Of a DNA stretch of 64,000 nucleotides, positions 1 through 9,035 are shown in pieces. The translations under genes and the position numbers were made by a program. Every line of letters begins with the position of its first letter. Within the stretch, counting starts at the first letter, position 1. Below the pieces are notes generated by a model that saw only the letters and a list, made by a program, of their open reading frames with translations, was not told the origin of the DNA and made no database searches. The stretch comes from QHXM01 sp963697975. Its GTDB lineage: Bacteria; Acidobacteriota; Blastocatellia; Pyrinomonadales; Pyrinomonadaceae. Location: the NCBI GenBank assembly GCA_963697975.1, contig OY969111.1:4340001-4404000 (forward strand), read 5' to 3'.

Positions 1-1382
1 TTGAGGTCTTTGAGACGCGCGTTCTCAGGATTCTGTATGCGCCCGAAGACCACGCGCTGCAACATCCAGAGCATGTACACGGCAGCCCAGATGACGCCCG
101 TTCCTGCCAGCATCGTCGCAATCCAGGGCCACGTCACGGCAGTTGATGTCCACGTCCCGATCATAATCAGAAACTCACCGACGAACCCGTTCAAGAGCGG
201 CAGGCCGATGCTTGAGAGCGACGCGATGACGAACAGCGCGGAGAACCAGGGCATCGAAGTCGCCAGTCCCCCGAAGTCGGAAATCTGGCGCGTGTGCCGC
301 CGCTCGTAAATCATCCCGACGAAAAGAAAGAGCGCGCCGGTCGAAACGCCGTGATTGAGCATCTGGTAGAGCGCGCCCTGCATGCCCATCTCCGTGAAAG
401 AGAAGAGGCCGAGCACGACAAAACCCATGTGGCTGACAGACGAATACGCGACGAGCCTCTTCACGTCCGGCTGCACCATCGCTACGAGCGCGCCGTAGAT
501 GATGCCGATGACGGCAAGCGTGATGATGTACGGGGCGAAGATGCGCGCCGATGCCGGGAAGAGCGCGAGGTTGAAGCGCAGCAATCCGTACGTCCCCATC
601 TTCAAGAGCACGCCCGCCAGAATCACAGAGCCTGCGGTCGGCGCTTCCGTATGCGCGTCCGGCAGCCACGTGTGAAACGGAAAGAGCGGGACTTTAATAA
701 AGAACGCGAGGGCGAACGAGAGAAAGATTAATGCTTCGGCCTGACTGCCGGGCACGAGTTTATCCGTTCCCGCCTTTAACACATTCAAGACCGTGACGTA
801 ATCAAACGAGCCTGCCACATAATAGAGCGCGATGATGCCGACGAGCATCAGGAGGCTGCCCACCGCCGTATAGATGAAAAACTTGGTCGCCGCGTAAATC
901 CGCTCCTTGCCGCCCCAGATGCCAATCAGGAAGAACATCGGCACGAGCGACGCCTCGAAGAAGAGATAGAAGACGAGCAGGTCGAGCGAGACGAAGACGC
1001 CGATCATCGCGCTCTCAAGCACGAGTAGGAAAACGTAGTAACTCAGTTGTCGCTTGGTAACGGAAGTCCAACTCGAAAGAATCGAGATTGGGACAAGCAG
1101 CGTTGTCAGCAGCACGAGCCACAGGCTGATGCCGTCAACGCCGATGTGATAGCGCGCGCCGATGGAGCTAATCCACGGCACGTTCTGTTCAAAGCGAAAG
1201 CCGCCACCCGTCGTGTCACCCGTTAAGAGCAGCAGCGAGAGCGCGAACGTCGCCACCGAAAAGGCGAGCGCGATCCATTTGTAATGAGACTCGCTCTTCT
1301 TATAGACAAAGCCGTGCCCGATGGCCGCGATTGCGCCGACGACCGGGAGGAGAATCAGGATGGTGAGCAAATATTGCTGCAT
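1..1382 (-). CDS. nuoM: NADH-quinone oxidoreductase subunit M (partial, 3' end off window)
   Basis: Membrane proton-pumping subunit of complex I (antiporter-like). Reading the minus strand from the ATG at 1382 gives a protein beginning MQQYLLTILILLPVVG, followed by a polytopic membrane sequence. It includes the NuoM-typical stretches around GVDGISLWLVLL (about residues 75-90) and FFEASLVPMFFLIG (about 145-160), the latter with the conserved Glu of the antiporter family. Roughly the first 460 residues are in the window; the C-terminus lies beyond position 1. The start is 3 nt after the nuoL stop, so the two are almost certainly co-transcribed. nuoN would be expected next, outside the window. 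Confidence 0.95.
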   Translation of the reverse strand, partial: MQQYLLTILILLPVVGAIAAIGHGFVYKKSESHYKWIALAFSVATFALSLLLLTGDTTGGGFRFEQNVPWISSIGARYHIGVDGISLWLVLLTTLLVPISILSSWTSVTKRQLSYYVFLLVLESAMIGVFVSLDLLVFYLFFEASLVPMFFLIGIWGGKERIYAATKFFIYTAVGSLLMLVGIIALYYVAGSFDYVTVLNVLKAGTDKLVPGSQAEALIFLSFALAFFIKVPLFPFHTWLPDAHTEAPTAGSVILAGVLLKMGTYGLLRFNLALFPASARIFAPYIITLAVIGIIYGALVAMVQPDVKRLVAYSSVSHMGFVVLGLFSFTEMGMQGALYQMLNHGVSTGALFLFVGMIYERRHTRQISDFGGLATSMPWFSALFVIASLSSIGLPLLNGFVGEFLIMIGTWTSTAVTWPWIATMLAGTGVIWAAVYMLWMLQRVVFGRIQNPENARLKDL

Positions 1383-1385
1383 ACT

Positions 1386-3689
1386 TCAGTTCAGCGATTT
1401 GAAGATGACGAAAGTAAAGTAACCGATGATGGCGAGCGCGCCGAGCAGGATAATCGCGGCGTAGCTTCGCACGAACCCGATCTGAAGATAACGCACGGCG
1501 CGGCCAATCTCCGCGATGCTGCGCCCCAGCCCGTTGACGATTCCGTCAATCACGCCGACATCGAATATCTTCCATAAACCCTCGCGCGATCCTGTCTTGA
1601 TCGGGTTAATCAACGCCGCATCGTAAACTTCGTCCACGTAATACTTGTTTTCCAAAAGACGCGGCATCTCACGCAACGGTTTCTTCCTGAACATAGCCCA
1701 GCCAACGCCAATGCCAGCGAGCGCAATCAGCACGGAGATACCTGTGAAGAGTCGTTCCTGACTGACCTCTTCGGCAGAATGCGCTCTCTCTGCCGCTGGC
1801 TCATGCTGCGCGCCTTCGCCGACTGACTCGGGCGATGCCCCATCGTGCGGCTGGGCCTCTCTCATTGTCGGCTGCGTCTTTTCAACTTCGCCTTCGGCGT
1901 GCGCGGCTTGGCCACTACCCTCCGGCGCACGAGCGATGACAGGCTCAAGTGTGTGCTCGAAATAGTTTGGGATAGCCCCGCCGCTCAAAGCATAAGGAAC
2001 ACCGACCAATCCGCCGAGCGTCGAAAGAATCGCCAGCACGACGAGCGGCACTGTCATCGTCCACGGAGATTCGTGCGGCTTAAATGGGCCGTGTCCGTGA
2101 GCGTCGTGGCCGCTTCCGGCATGAGCGGTGTCGTGCTCGTCGTGAGCTTCATCCACATGCTCACCCGGCTCGTGATGCGGGCGGTCGCCTGCGGACTCCA
2201 TCTGCGCGTCGTGCGGTTTCTCTCCTTCATCAAACGCGTGCGCGTGCGCTTCGTCGGCCTGCCCGCCTGCATGAGCTTCGGCGAATCTCTCTTTGCCCCA
2301 GAAGGTCATCACCATCAGGCGTGTCATGTAGACGGCGGTCAAGAGCGCTGTGATTGCTCCGACCACCCACAGGATTTTGCCAGCGTTCGGGCCGAGACCT
2401 TCTGCGCTCCACGTTTTCCACAGAATCTCGTCTTTCGAGAAGAAGCCCGCGAAGATGGGAATGCCGCTGATGGCGAGCCAGCCCGTCAACATCGTGGCAA
2501 ACGTAATCGGCATGTACTTCTTCAACCCACCCATCCGTCGCATGTCCTGCTCGTGATGCATCCCGTGAATCACCGAGCCTGAACCGAGGAAGAGCAGTGC
2601 TTTGAAAAAGGCGTGCGTCATCACGTGAAAGATTGCGGCGACGAACGCGCCGACGCCGCACGCCAGCATCATGTAGCCGAGTTGCGAAACGGTCGAGTAG
2701 GCCAGCACCTTCTTGATGTCGTTCTGCGCGATGCCGATAGTTGCCGCGAAGATGGCTGTCGCCGCTCCGACGATGGCGATGATGAACATGGCGGTCGGCG
2801 CGTGTGTGTAAATCGCGGAGCAGCGCACGATCATGTACACGCCAGCCGTGACCATCGTCGCCGCGTGAATCAGGGCAGAGACGGGCGTCGGCCCGGCCAT
2901 CGCATCCGGCAGCCAGACGAACAAGGGAATCTGCGCGGACTTACCCGTCGCACCGATGAAGAGAAGTATCGCGGCGGTGGTGATACCCCCGGCGAAGAGC
3001 GTGCCCCACCCGAAAGTCTCTGCGGGCATGGCGGCTATTTTCGTCAGGGCGCTTGCCACGCCAGCGTCCGGTTTGTCGAAAAAGCTAATCGAACCGACGA
3101 GGAAGAAGACGAGCATGATGCCGAGGATGACGCCCCAATCGCCGATGCGGTTGGCGATGAAAGCCTTCTTCGCCGCGTCGCCAGCCTCCTTGCGGTCAAC
3201 GTAGTAGCCAATCAGTAAATAAGAACAAAGCCCGACGCCTTCCCATCCGACGAACATCAACAACAGATTGTCCGCCAGAATCAACGTCAGCATCGAGAAC
3301 ATGAAGAGATTCAGGTACGCGAAGAAGCGATAGAAGCCGGGGTCGCCGTGCATGTAGCCCGTAGCGAAGATGTGAATCAGCAGGCCGACGAAGGTGACGA
3401 AGAGAACGTAAATTCCGCTCAGGCGATCTATCGCGAAACCGAAGTCCGCGCGAAAGCCCCCGACATCCAGCCACGTCCACAGGTGATCCATGACGGGCGC
3501 AACGCCCAGCTTGGCGTCAGCCGTCAGCGCGCCGCCACTCTTGAAGGCCAGATAAAACGCGACGACCGTCGAGACCCCGACCGCCAGGCACGCGACCAGC
3601 CCGATAAAAGATTCCTTACGCACACGCCGACCGACGAACCAGTTAATGGCTGCCCCAACCAGCGGCGCAAAGATGATGTAACGTATCAT
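1386..3689 (-). CDS. nuoL: NADH-quinone oxidoreductase subunit L, with His-rich insertion
   Basis: Distal proton-pumping membrane subunit of complex I. The 767-residue protein has the conserved core (VGWEGVGLCSYLLIG near residue 150; HAATMVTAGVYMI near 276) and many hydrophobic helices. It is longer than the usual 600-660 residues of NuoL because of two hydrophilic stretches. One at about 470-545 is rich in His, Asp and Glu (14 His in about 70 residues); a second at about 583-648 is acidic with some His. Both lie between C-terminal helices. The reading frame continues uninterrupted into a normal C-terminal amphipathic/anchor region, so these are insertions and not frameshifts. Upstream is nuoK across a CAGTGGT-type repeat; downstream is nuoM with a 3-nt gap. 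Confidence 0.96.
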   Translation of the reverse strand: MIRYIIFAPLVGAAINWFVGRRVRKESFIGLVACLAVGVSTVVAFYLAFKSGGALTADAKLGVAPVMDHLWTWLDVGGFRADFGFAIDRLSGIYVLFVTFVGLLIHIFATGYMHGDPGFYRFFAYLNLFMFSMLTLILADNLLLMFVGWEGVGLCSYLLIGYYVDRKEAGDAAKKAFIANRIGDWGVILGIMLVFFLVGSISFFDKPDAGVASALTKIAAMPAETFGWGTLFAGGITTAAILLFIGATGKSAQIPLFVWLPDAMAGPTPVSALIHAATMVTAGVYMIVRCSAIYTHAPTAMFIIAIVGAATAIFAATIGIAQNDIKKVLAYSTVSQLGYMMLACGVGAFVAAIFHVMTHAFFKALLFLGSGSVIHGMHHEQDMRRMGGLKKYMPITFATMLTGWLAISGIPIFAGFFSKDEILWKTWSAEGLGPNAGKILWVVGAITALLTAVYMTRLMVMTFWGKERFAEAHAGGQADEAHAHAFDEGEKPHDAQMESAGDRPHHEPGEHVDEAHDEHDTAHAGSGHDAHGHGPFKPHESPWTMTVPLVVLAILSTLGGLVGVPYALSGGAIPNYFEHTLEPVIARAPEGSGQAAHAEGEVEKTQPTMREAQPHDGASPESVGEGAQHEPAAERAHSAEEVSQERLFTGISVLIALAGIGVGWAMFRKKPLREMPRLLENKYYVDEVYDAALINPIKTGSREGLWKIFDVGVIDGIVNGLGRSIAEIGRAVRYLQIGFVRSYAAIILLGALAIIGYFTFVIFKSLN

Positions 3690-3690
3690 C

Positions 3691-3773
3691 AGTAGTCAGT
3701 GGTCAGTGGTCGGTGGCCAGTGGGAAGAGGCAATCAGCTTTTAACTGACCACCGACCACTGACCACTGACCGC
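3691..3773. repeat. Heptamer inverted repeat, CAGTGGT family (nuoK-nuoL junction)
   Basis: The left arm is CAGTGGT-type heptamers (CAGTGGT, CAGTGGT, CGGTGGC, CAGTGGG). The right arm is their reverse complement (GACCACC, GACCACT, etc.), with about 18 nt of AT-richer loop. The right end reads CCGCTGCTTTT, an end also seen on a TGATAGG-family element at 41351-41435. Confidence 0.9.
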
Positions 3774-3779
3774 TGCTTT

Positions 3780-4091
3780 TCACAGTTTCAATATATTCGC
3801 GTCGTCCACGTCGAGCGATTCACGGTTGCGGAAGATGGCGATGATGATGCCAAGTCCGACCGCCGCTTCTGCCGCCGCGACCGTCATGACGATGAAGACG
3901 AAAAGCTGTCCCGTCACGTCGCGGAAGTAACTCGAAAAAGCGACGAACGTCAGGTTCACGGCGTTGAGCATCAACTCGATGCACATGAACATCGAAATCA
4001 CGTTGCGCTTGATGATGACGCCGACCACGCCAATCGTGAACAGCACGGCGGAGAGCGCCAGATACCATGAAAGATGCGGAACAGCGTCCAT
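3780..4091 (-). CDS. nuoK: NADH-quinone oxidoreductase subunit K
   Basis: Small membrane subunit of complex I, 103 residues, three predicted helices. The chosen start is the ATG at 4091 (MDAVPHLSWYLALSAVLFTIG), which gives the normal family length of about 100 residues. The longer open frame upstream only translates the adjoining repeat. Conserved buried acidic residues of the family are visible in MFMCIELMLNAVNL (about residues 34-47) and in AAAEAAVGLGI (about 72-82). It lies between nuoJ and nuoL in the usual order. Confidence 0.95.
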   Translation of the reverse strand: MDAVPHLSWYLALSAVLFTIGVVGVIIKRNVISMFMCIELMLNAVNLTFVAFSSYFRDVTGQLFVFIVMTVAAAEAAVGLGIIIAIFRNRESLDVDDANILKL

Positions 4092-4103
4092 AATCTTTAA
4101 TTC

Positions 4104-4172
4104 AGGTGATGAGTGATAAGTGATAAGAGAAAACAAATCCTTTCCTATCACCCATCACCTATCACCTATCAC
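4104..4172. repeat. Heptamer inverted repeat, TGATAGG family (nuoJ-nuoK junction)
   Basis: Left arm GTGATGA GTGATAA GTGATAA, right arm CTATCAC CCATCAC CTATCAC CTATCAC. On the minus strand the first TGA of the element is the stop codon of nuoJ (complement of 4169-4171), so the repeat directly abuts the coding sequence. Confidence 0.92.
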
Positions 4173-4819
4173 TTCTCCTCTATTCCCAGAATCCGCTCGG
4201 CCTCCGCCGTTGAATGCGCTATCACGGGTGTGGCATCGCCCACGTCGCGCGGATCAATCGTGCTTCTGGTCAAAACCTGTGAGCCGGGAATGACTACTGC
4301 GTTCGGCGAAACGGTAGTTGCGCGCCGCGCCAGCGTCATCGCCCCGACAATCGCCATCAAGAGCAGAATAGACGTAATCTCAAACGGCAGCAGATACGTG
4401 GTGAACAATCCTGTGCCGATTGAAGCGGTCAGCCCGACCTCAGACGTGCTGGGGTCTAAGGGCTGCGACTGCGCCGTCTGCACAAAGTAGATGACGAATG
4501 CTGCTTCGGCAACCAACACGCCCGCGAGCAAGACAGCCGTCGGCACAAGAAAACGCAGGCGCAGGCGACGGCGCTCCTCTTCTTCCACGTTCAGGAGCAT
4601 GATGACGAAGACGACGAGGACCATAATCGCGCCCGCGTAAACGATCACCTGCACGGCGGCGATAAAGGGCGCGGCCAAGCTAACGTAGAGCGCCGCGAGC
4701 GAGATGAAGACGCCGATCAGGGAAATCGCGCTATAGAGCGGGTTGCGCTGTACCACCATCGAAAGGGCGCAGCCGATGGCGAGTCCCGCGAACAGAATGA
4801 AAAGAAGTGCAGTCATCAA
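4169..4819 (-). CDS. nuoJ: NADH-quinone oxidoreductase subunit J
   Basis: Membrane subunit of complex I, 216 residues, five hydrophobic segments. The NuoJ signature is clear: the second helix region CALSMVVQRNPLYSAISLI and the conserved VQVIVYAGAIMVLVVFVIML (about residues 55-74), followed by the acidic/basic LNVEEEERRR turn. The C-terminal tail (DPRDVGDATPVIAHSTAEAERILGIEEK) is hydrophilic. The gene directly follows nuoH (44 nt gap) where nuoI would normally sit. Its stop codon is the first TGA of the adjacent heptamer repeat. Confidence 0.95.
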   Translation of the reverse strand: MMTALLFILFAGLAIGCALSMVVQRNPLYSAISLIGVFISLAALYVSLAAPFIAAVQVIVYAGAIMVLVVFVIMLLNVEEEERRRLRLRFLVPTAVLLAGVLVAEAAFVIYFVQTAQSQPLDPSTSEVGLTASIGTGLFTTYLLPFEITSILLLMAIVGAMTLARRATTVSPNAVVIPGSQVLTRSTIDPRDVGDATPVIAHSTAEAERILGIEEK

Positions 4820-4863
4820 TCAGGTGACAGGCATGAACGAAGTGTCACGCCGTAGTCTCTTCC

Positions 4864-5970
<1,107 letters not shown>

Positions 5971-5977
5971 AAATTCA

Positions 5978-6068
5978 ATTGCGGATTTCAGATTTCGGAA
6001 TGCGGATTAAAAAAGCAACCAGGCGCTCTTCTTAAATCTGCATTCCGCAATCCACCTTCCGCAATCCC
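5978..6068. repeat. Heptamer inverted repeat, GCGGATT family (nuoG-nuoH junction)
   Basis: The left arm is four imperfect heptamers (GCGGATT, TCAGATT, TCGGAAT, GCGGATT). The right arm (AAATCTG, CATTCCG, CAATCCA, CCTTCCG, CAATCCC) is roughly its reverse complement, separated by about 30 nt. It has the same architecture as the TGATAGG elements with an unrelated sequence. Confidence 0.8.
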
Positions 6069-6069
6069 T

Positions 6070-8361
6070 TCAGTCTCCCGTCGCCGCTTCGACGCGGCGC
6101 AGGTTATCGCCAATCGTGATTTGGTAAAGCGGCGAAATCAGTACCGAGGGCGGCTCAGGATTGCCAGCAGCGAGCAGCGGAAACTGCGGGACTCTGCCCG
6201 TCAACGTTCCCGGCTTGAATAGCTCGTGGCCGACTTCCGGCGTGCCCATAATCTTCTCCGCTGTCTCGCTCATTCCTTCGACGCCGAGGCGCAAGCCTTC
6301 GGCCTCTTTCAAGAGGTCGCGCCGTTCAGCCATTTTGTGTTTGACCTGCACGGGCTTCGTCTCGTCTTTCAGGAGCGGGTAGCGCAAGCCTTCGTAAGCG
6401 GGAATCTTTGCGGCAATCTCCTTGAAGACGTTGCTCGCGGACATCTGGAAATTGAAATCCACGTCGAGTGCCTTAGCGAGTTGCGCCGTAATCATCCAGT
6501 CCTGCTTCGCCTGATGAACGGGCGGAATGGATTGGCGCACGCGCTGCACGAACCCGTCGTTGTTGGTAAACGTCCCGTCAGTCTCCGCAAACGATGCAGC
6601 GGGGAAGACCACGTCTGCGTATTGGGTTGTTTCAGTCTCGAAGAGTTCCTGAACAACGAGAAAGTCCAGTTTCGAGAGCGCGTCTTCGCGCGTGTGCAGG
6701 TGTTCGGGAAGAAAGCTGCCTGCGATGTACATCGCGCGCACCGTGTCGCCCGCCGCGTCCAGAAGCTGCCCGGCGTTGTGTAGCCCGCGCATCAATCCCA
6801 TGTCGTGTGCGCCGACGCTGTTGTTGTAAATGGGCAAAGGATGCAGGAGCATGCGCCGCCCCTCACTTGCGAAAGCGTAGGGAAGTTGCGCGACGATTGC
6901 CTGTCCAGCCTGGCTCAACTCGCCGCCGAACATGACGACGATGTCGCCATGCGTATCGTTCAAGGTCTGGCGTAGGGTTTCAAGCTCTTTCGCTTCGACG
7001 CCCAGCTTGCTCGCCGCGAGTTTATCCTGCGCGGAATCGGCGAGCGCCAACAGCACGGCGTCTTCCGTGCCCGGTCGAATGTGTATGAACTGCGTTGCCT
7101 GCTGCTTCAATCTGATCTCGCGGCTGTTGACGATGATGAGCTTCGCTCCGCCGTTGCGAACGGCCTGCCGCATCTGCCTGCCCGTCAGGGGCTGCAACTC
7201 TTCCGGCTCGCCGCCGATGAGCAAAATGGTTTTCGCGTGGCGAATGTCGCGGTGCGTGGCGAGTTGACCGCCGAGGTTGTCGAAGAAGGGCGCGAGGCTG
7301 AAGGCATCCGTCGCCGTGTAGTTCTCCGTGCCGACGACTTCCGTCGCGAATTTGTAGAGCGCGTAGTTCGCCTCGTTCGTGATGCGCGGGCTGCCGACGA
7401 CGGCGATTGACGACGCGCCGTGAGCGTTCGCAATCTCTTCGAGTTTCGAGACAGTGAACTTGATCGCATCGTCCCACGTCGCGGGAATCAATTTCCCGCC
7501 CTTGCGATAGCGAATCATCGGCGTCTTTAGCCGCTCTTCGTGATTAACGAAGGGATGACCAAAGCGACCCTTGATGCAAAGAAACTCGCCGTTGATGCCG
7601 TTAACGTAGCGGTCGCGCGCTACGGAGCGCATCAGCACGCCGCCGCGAGAGCCTAGAGACATCTGGCAGCCATCGGAGCAGAACGAGCAGGTGGAGACGG
7701 TTTGATCTAATTCCCACGGACGAGCCTGATGGCGATAGGTCGCATCAAGCAGAGTTCCCGTCGGGCAGACTTCGATGCAGTTGCCGCACTGCGAGCAGTT
7801 GAGCCAGCCACCGTAAGTTCCGATGACGGTGTTTGCGCCGCGCCCGCCCGCTTCGATAGCGTCTTCGCCCATCCATTCATCGCAGACGCGCGTGCAGCGC
7901 TTACAGAGGATGCAGCGCTGCGGGTCGTTGGCGACAATCGGCGACAGATACTTCTCCGGCATGGCGTTCTTGCGCTCTGAAAAACGCTCTTCCAGTCCGC
8001 CCCAGTCAAACGCCATCTCCTGCAATTCACACTCGCCGCCGCGATCACAGACAGGACAATCGAGCGGGTGATTGGCGAGCAGGAATTCGACCATCGCGCG
8101 CTGGGCTTTTTCAATTTCATCGCTCGCGGTGGTCACGATCATGCCGTCCGTGCAGGTAATCGTGCAGGACGTTTGCAGCTTCGGCATCTTCTCGATTCTG
8201 ACGAGACACATCCGACACGAAGCCTGAAGCGCGAGGTCTGCGTAATAGCAGAAGGATGGAATGTTGAAAGCATTCTCGCGGCAGACATCGATCAGGCGCG
8301 CGCCCTTCGCCACCTGAAAATCCTGTCCGTTGATAGTTACTTTGATTAACTCTGCTGACAT
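6070..8361 (-). CDS. nuoG: NADH-quinone oxidoreductase subunit G
   Basis: Peripheral-arm iron-sulfur subunit of complex I, 763 residues. Visible in order are a [2Fe-2S] ferredoxin domain (FCYYADLALQASCRMC, about residues 37-52), the His/Cys motif HPLDCPVCDRGGECELQ (about 96-112) and two [4Fe-4S] motifs CILCKRCTRVC and CSQCGNCIEVCP (about 150-205). These are followed by CSFCSDGC at the start of a molybdopterin-oxidoreductase-like domain that extends to the C-terminus. The family retains that domain without molybdenum activity. The ferredoxin-like clusters are those of NuoG itself and do not replace NuoI. The gene follows the HNH-like insert and precedes nuoH. Confidence 0.96.
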   Translation of the reverse strand: MSAELIKVTINGQDFQVAKGARLIDVCRENAFNIPSFCYYADLALQASCRMCLVRIEKMPKLQTSCTITCTDGMIVTTASDEIEKAQRAMVEFLLANHPLDCPVCDRGGECELQEMAFDWGGLEERFSERKNAMPEKYLSPIVANDPQRCILCKRCTRVCDEWMGEDAIEAGGRGANTVIGTYGGWLNCSQCGNCIEVCPTGTLLDATYRHQARPWELDQTVSTCSFCSDGCQMSLGSRGGVLMRSVARDRYVNGINGEFLCIKGRFGHPFVNHEERLKTPMIRYRKGGKLIPATWDDAIKFTVSKLEEIANAHGASSIAVVGSPRITNEANYALYKFATEVVGTENYTATDAFSLAPFFDNLGGQLATHRDIRHAKTILLIGGEPEELQPLTGRQMRQAVRNGGAKLIIVNSREIRLKQQATQFIHIRPGTEDAVLLALADSAQDKLAASKLGVEAKELETLRQTLNDTHGDIVVMFGGELSQAGQAIVAQLPYAFASEGRRMLLHPLPIYNNSVGAHDMGLMRGLHNAGQLLDAAGDTVRAMYIAGSFLPEHLHTREDALSKLDFLVVQELFETETTQYADVVFPAASFAETDGTFTNNDGFVQRVRQSIPPVHQAKQDWMITAQLAKALDVDFNFQMSASNVFKEIAAKIPAYEGLRYPLLKDETKPVQVKHKMAERRDLLKEAEGLRLGVEGMSETAEKIMGTPEVGHELFKPGTLTGRVPQFPLLAAGNPEPPSVLISPLYQITIGDNLRRVEAATGD

Positions 8362-8432
8362 TACAATTAAGACTTTCGTTTAGAGGGTAATATTGTCCGC
8401 CTCTGTTTCAGAAGAATGGCTAACCAACTACG

Positions 8433-8750
8433 TTATAGTAGCTTATCTATTGCTTCAGAAATCTTGTTGTCCTTGCTCCAAGACTTCGGCAAATTTAAGC
8501 AACCATACTCTTGCAAAGCTCTGTAAAATTTTGGCCGAACCACCTCATCAAATACCGTTGCACAATTTGGGCACAGAGAAATTGCATTCCATTCTTCTTC
8601 TGCACCTTCATCAATTATGTGCGCGGCGTGCCTGCGCCCTGCTTGCCATCCACACCATGTACAAGGCATTTCGGCAACCCTTTTAGCAAGCCTTCGGTTT
8701 TTGAATGCCATCTCGATAATAATCCCGTAAAAACGACAAATCTCAGGCAC
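8433..8750 (-). CDS. DUF4160 N-terminal fragment joined to HNH-like Zn-binding protein
   Basis: The 105-residue product opens with MPEICRFYGIIIEM, which matches the N-terminus of DUF4160 proteins. The rest of that domain is absent. From about residue 15 it continues as a small HNH-like zinc-binding protein: CTWC at 30-33, His41 and His44 in RRHAAHI, and CPNC at 60-63. This is the C2/H/C2 pattern of small HNH nucleases. Translation could also begin at Met14 (8711), giving the HNH-like part alone. The start overlaps the DUF2442 stop by 8 nt, as expected for the partner of a DUF2442/DUF4160 pair. The simplest reading is a recombination joint inside a former DUF4160 gene. Nuclease activity is unproven. 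Confidence 0.6.
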   Translation of the reverse strand: MPEICRFYGIIIEMAFKNRRLAKRVAEMPCTWCGWQAGRRHAAHIIDEGAEEEWNAISLCPNCATVFDEVVRPKFYRALQEYGCLNLPKSWSKDNKISEAIDKLL

Positions 8751-9030
8751 GCACTTCCTCAGTCGCCAGTTTCGGGAACAATTCCTGCACGGTCTTCCCG
8801 GTCAGATTCATGTAAAGCGAATCGGCGGATAAGTCTATCTGCTCGCCCCAGTCAAGACTCCGGCCTGATGACCCGATCTGTACGCGCTCAAAAAACGTCG
8901 GGTCGCTCCACGACGCGAACACCCCTTGCCCCGCTAAAGCAGATAAATCAACTTCGCCCTCCGCGCCGTCAGAAAACTTGACGTGCAGGCGAAAGGAATC
9001 AAGAACGCGAACTTCAATAATCCTTATCAT
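8743..9030 (-). CDS. DUF2442 domain protein
   Basis: A small protein of about 95 residues (MIRIIEVRVLDSFRLHVKF) with the pattern of DUF2442: short beta strands, DGAEGEVDLSAL, then a PTFFERVQI-like segment and LDWGEQIDLSADSLY near the end. Such proteins are typically encoded next to DUF4160 proteins, and the pair has been proposed to behave like a toxin-antitoxin or regulatory couple; function is not established. GTG at 9033 is also possible, but ATG at 9030 is preferred. It starts just after the nuoF stop and is embedded in the nuo operon. The downstream partner is disrupted, so this copy may be orphaned. Confidence 0.75.
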   Translation of the reverse strand: MIRIIEVRVLDSFRLHVKFSDGAEGEVDLSALAGQGVFASWSDPTFFERVQIGSSGRSLDWGEQIDLSADSLYMNLTGKTVQELFPKLATEEVRA

Positions 9031-9035
9031 CACTT

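Noticed and set aside
175..731. Open frames in the first 730 bases on both strands
   Set aside because: They are out-of-frame shadows of nuoM, which is clearly coding on the minus strand from 1382.
6070..8361. NuoG ferredoxin motifs as a fused NuoI
   Set aside because: The Cys motifs and order are those of ordinary NuoG; no extra 2x[4Fe-4S] domain is present.
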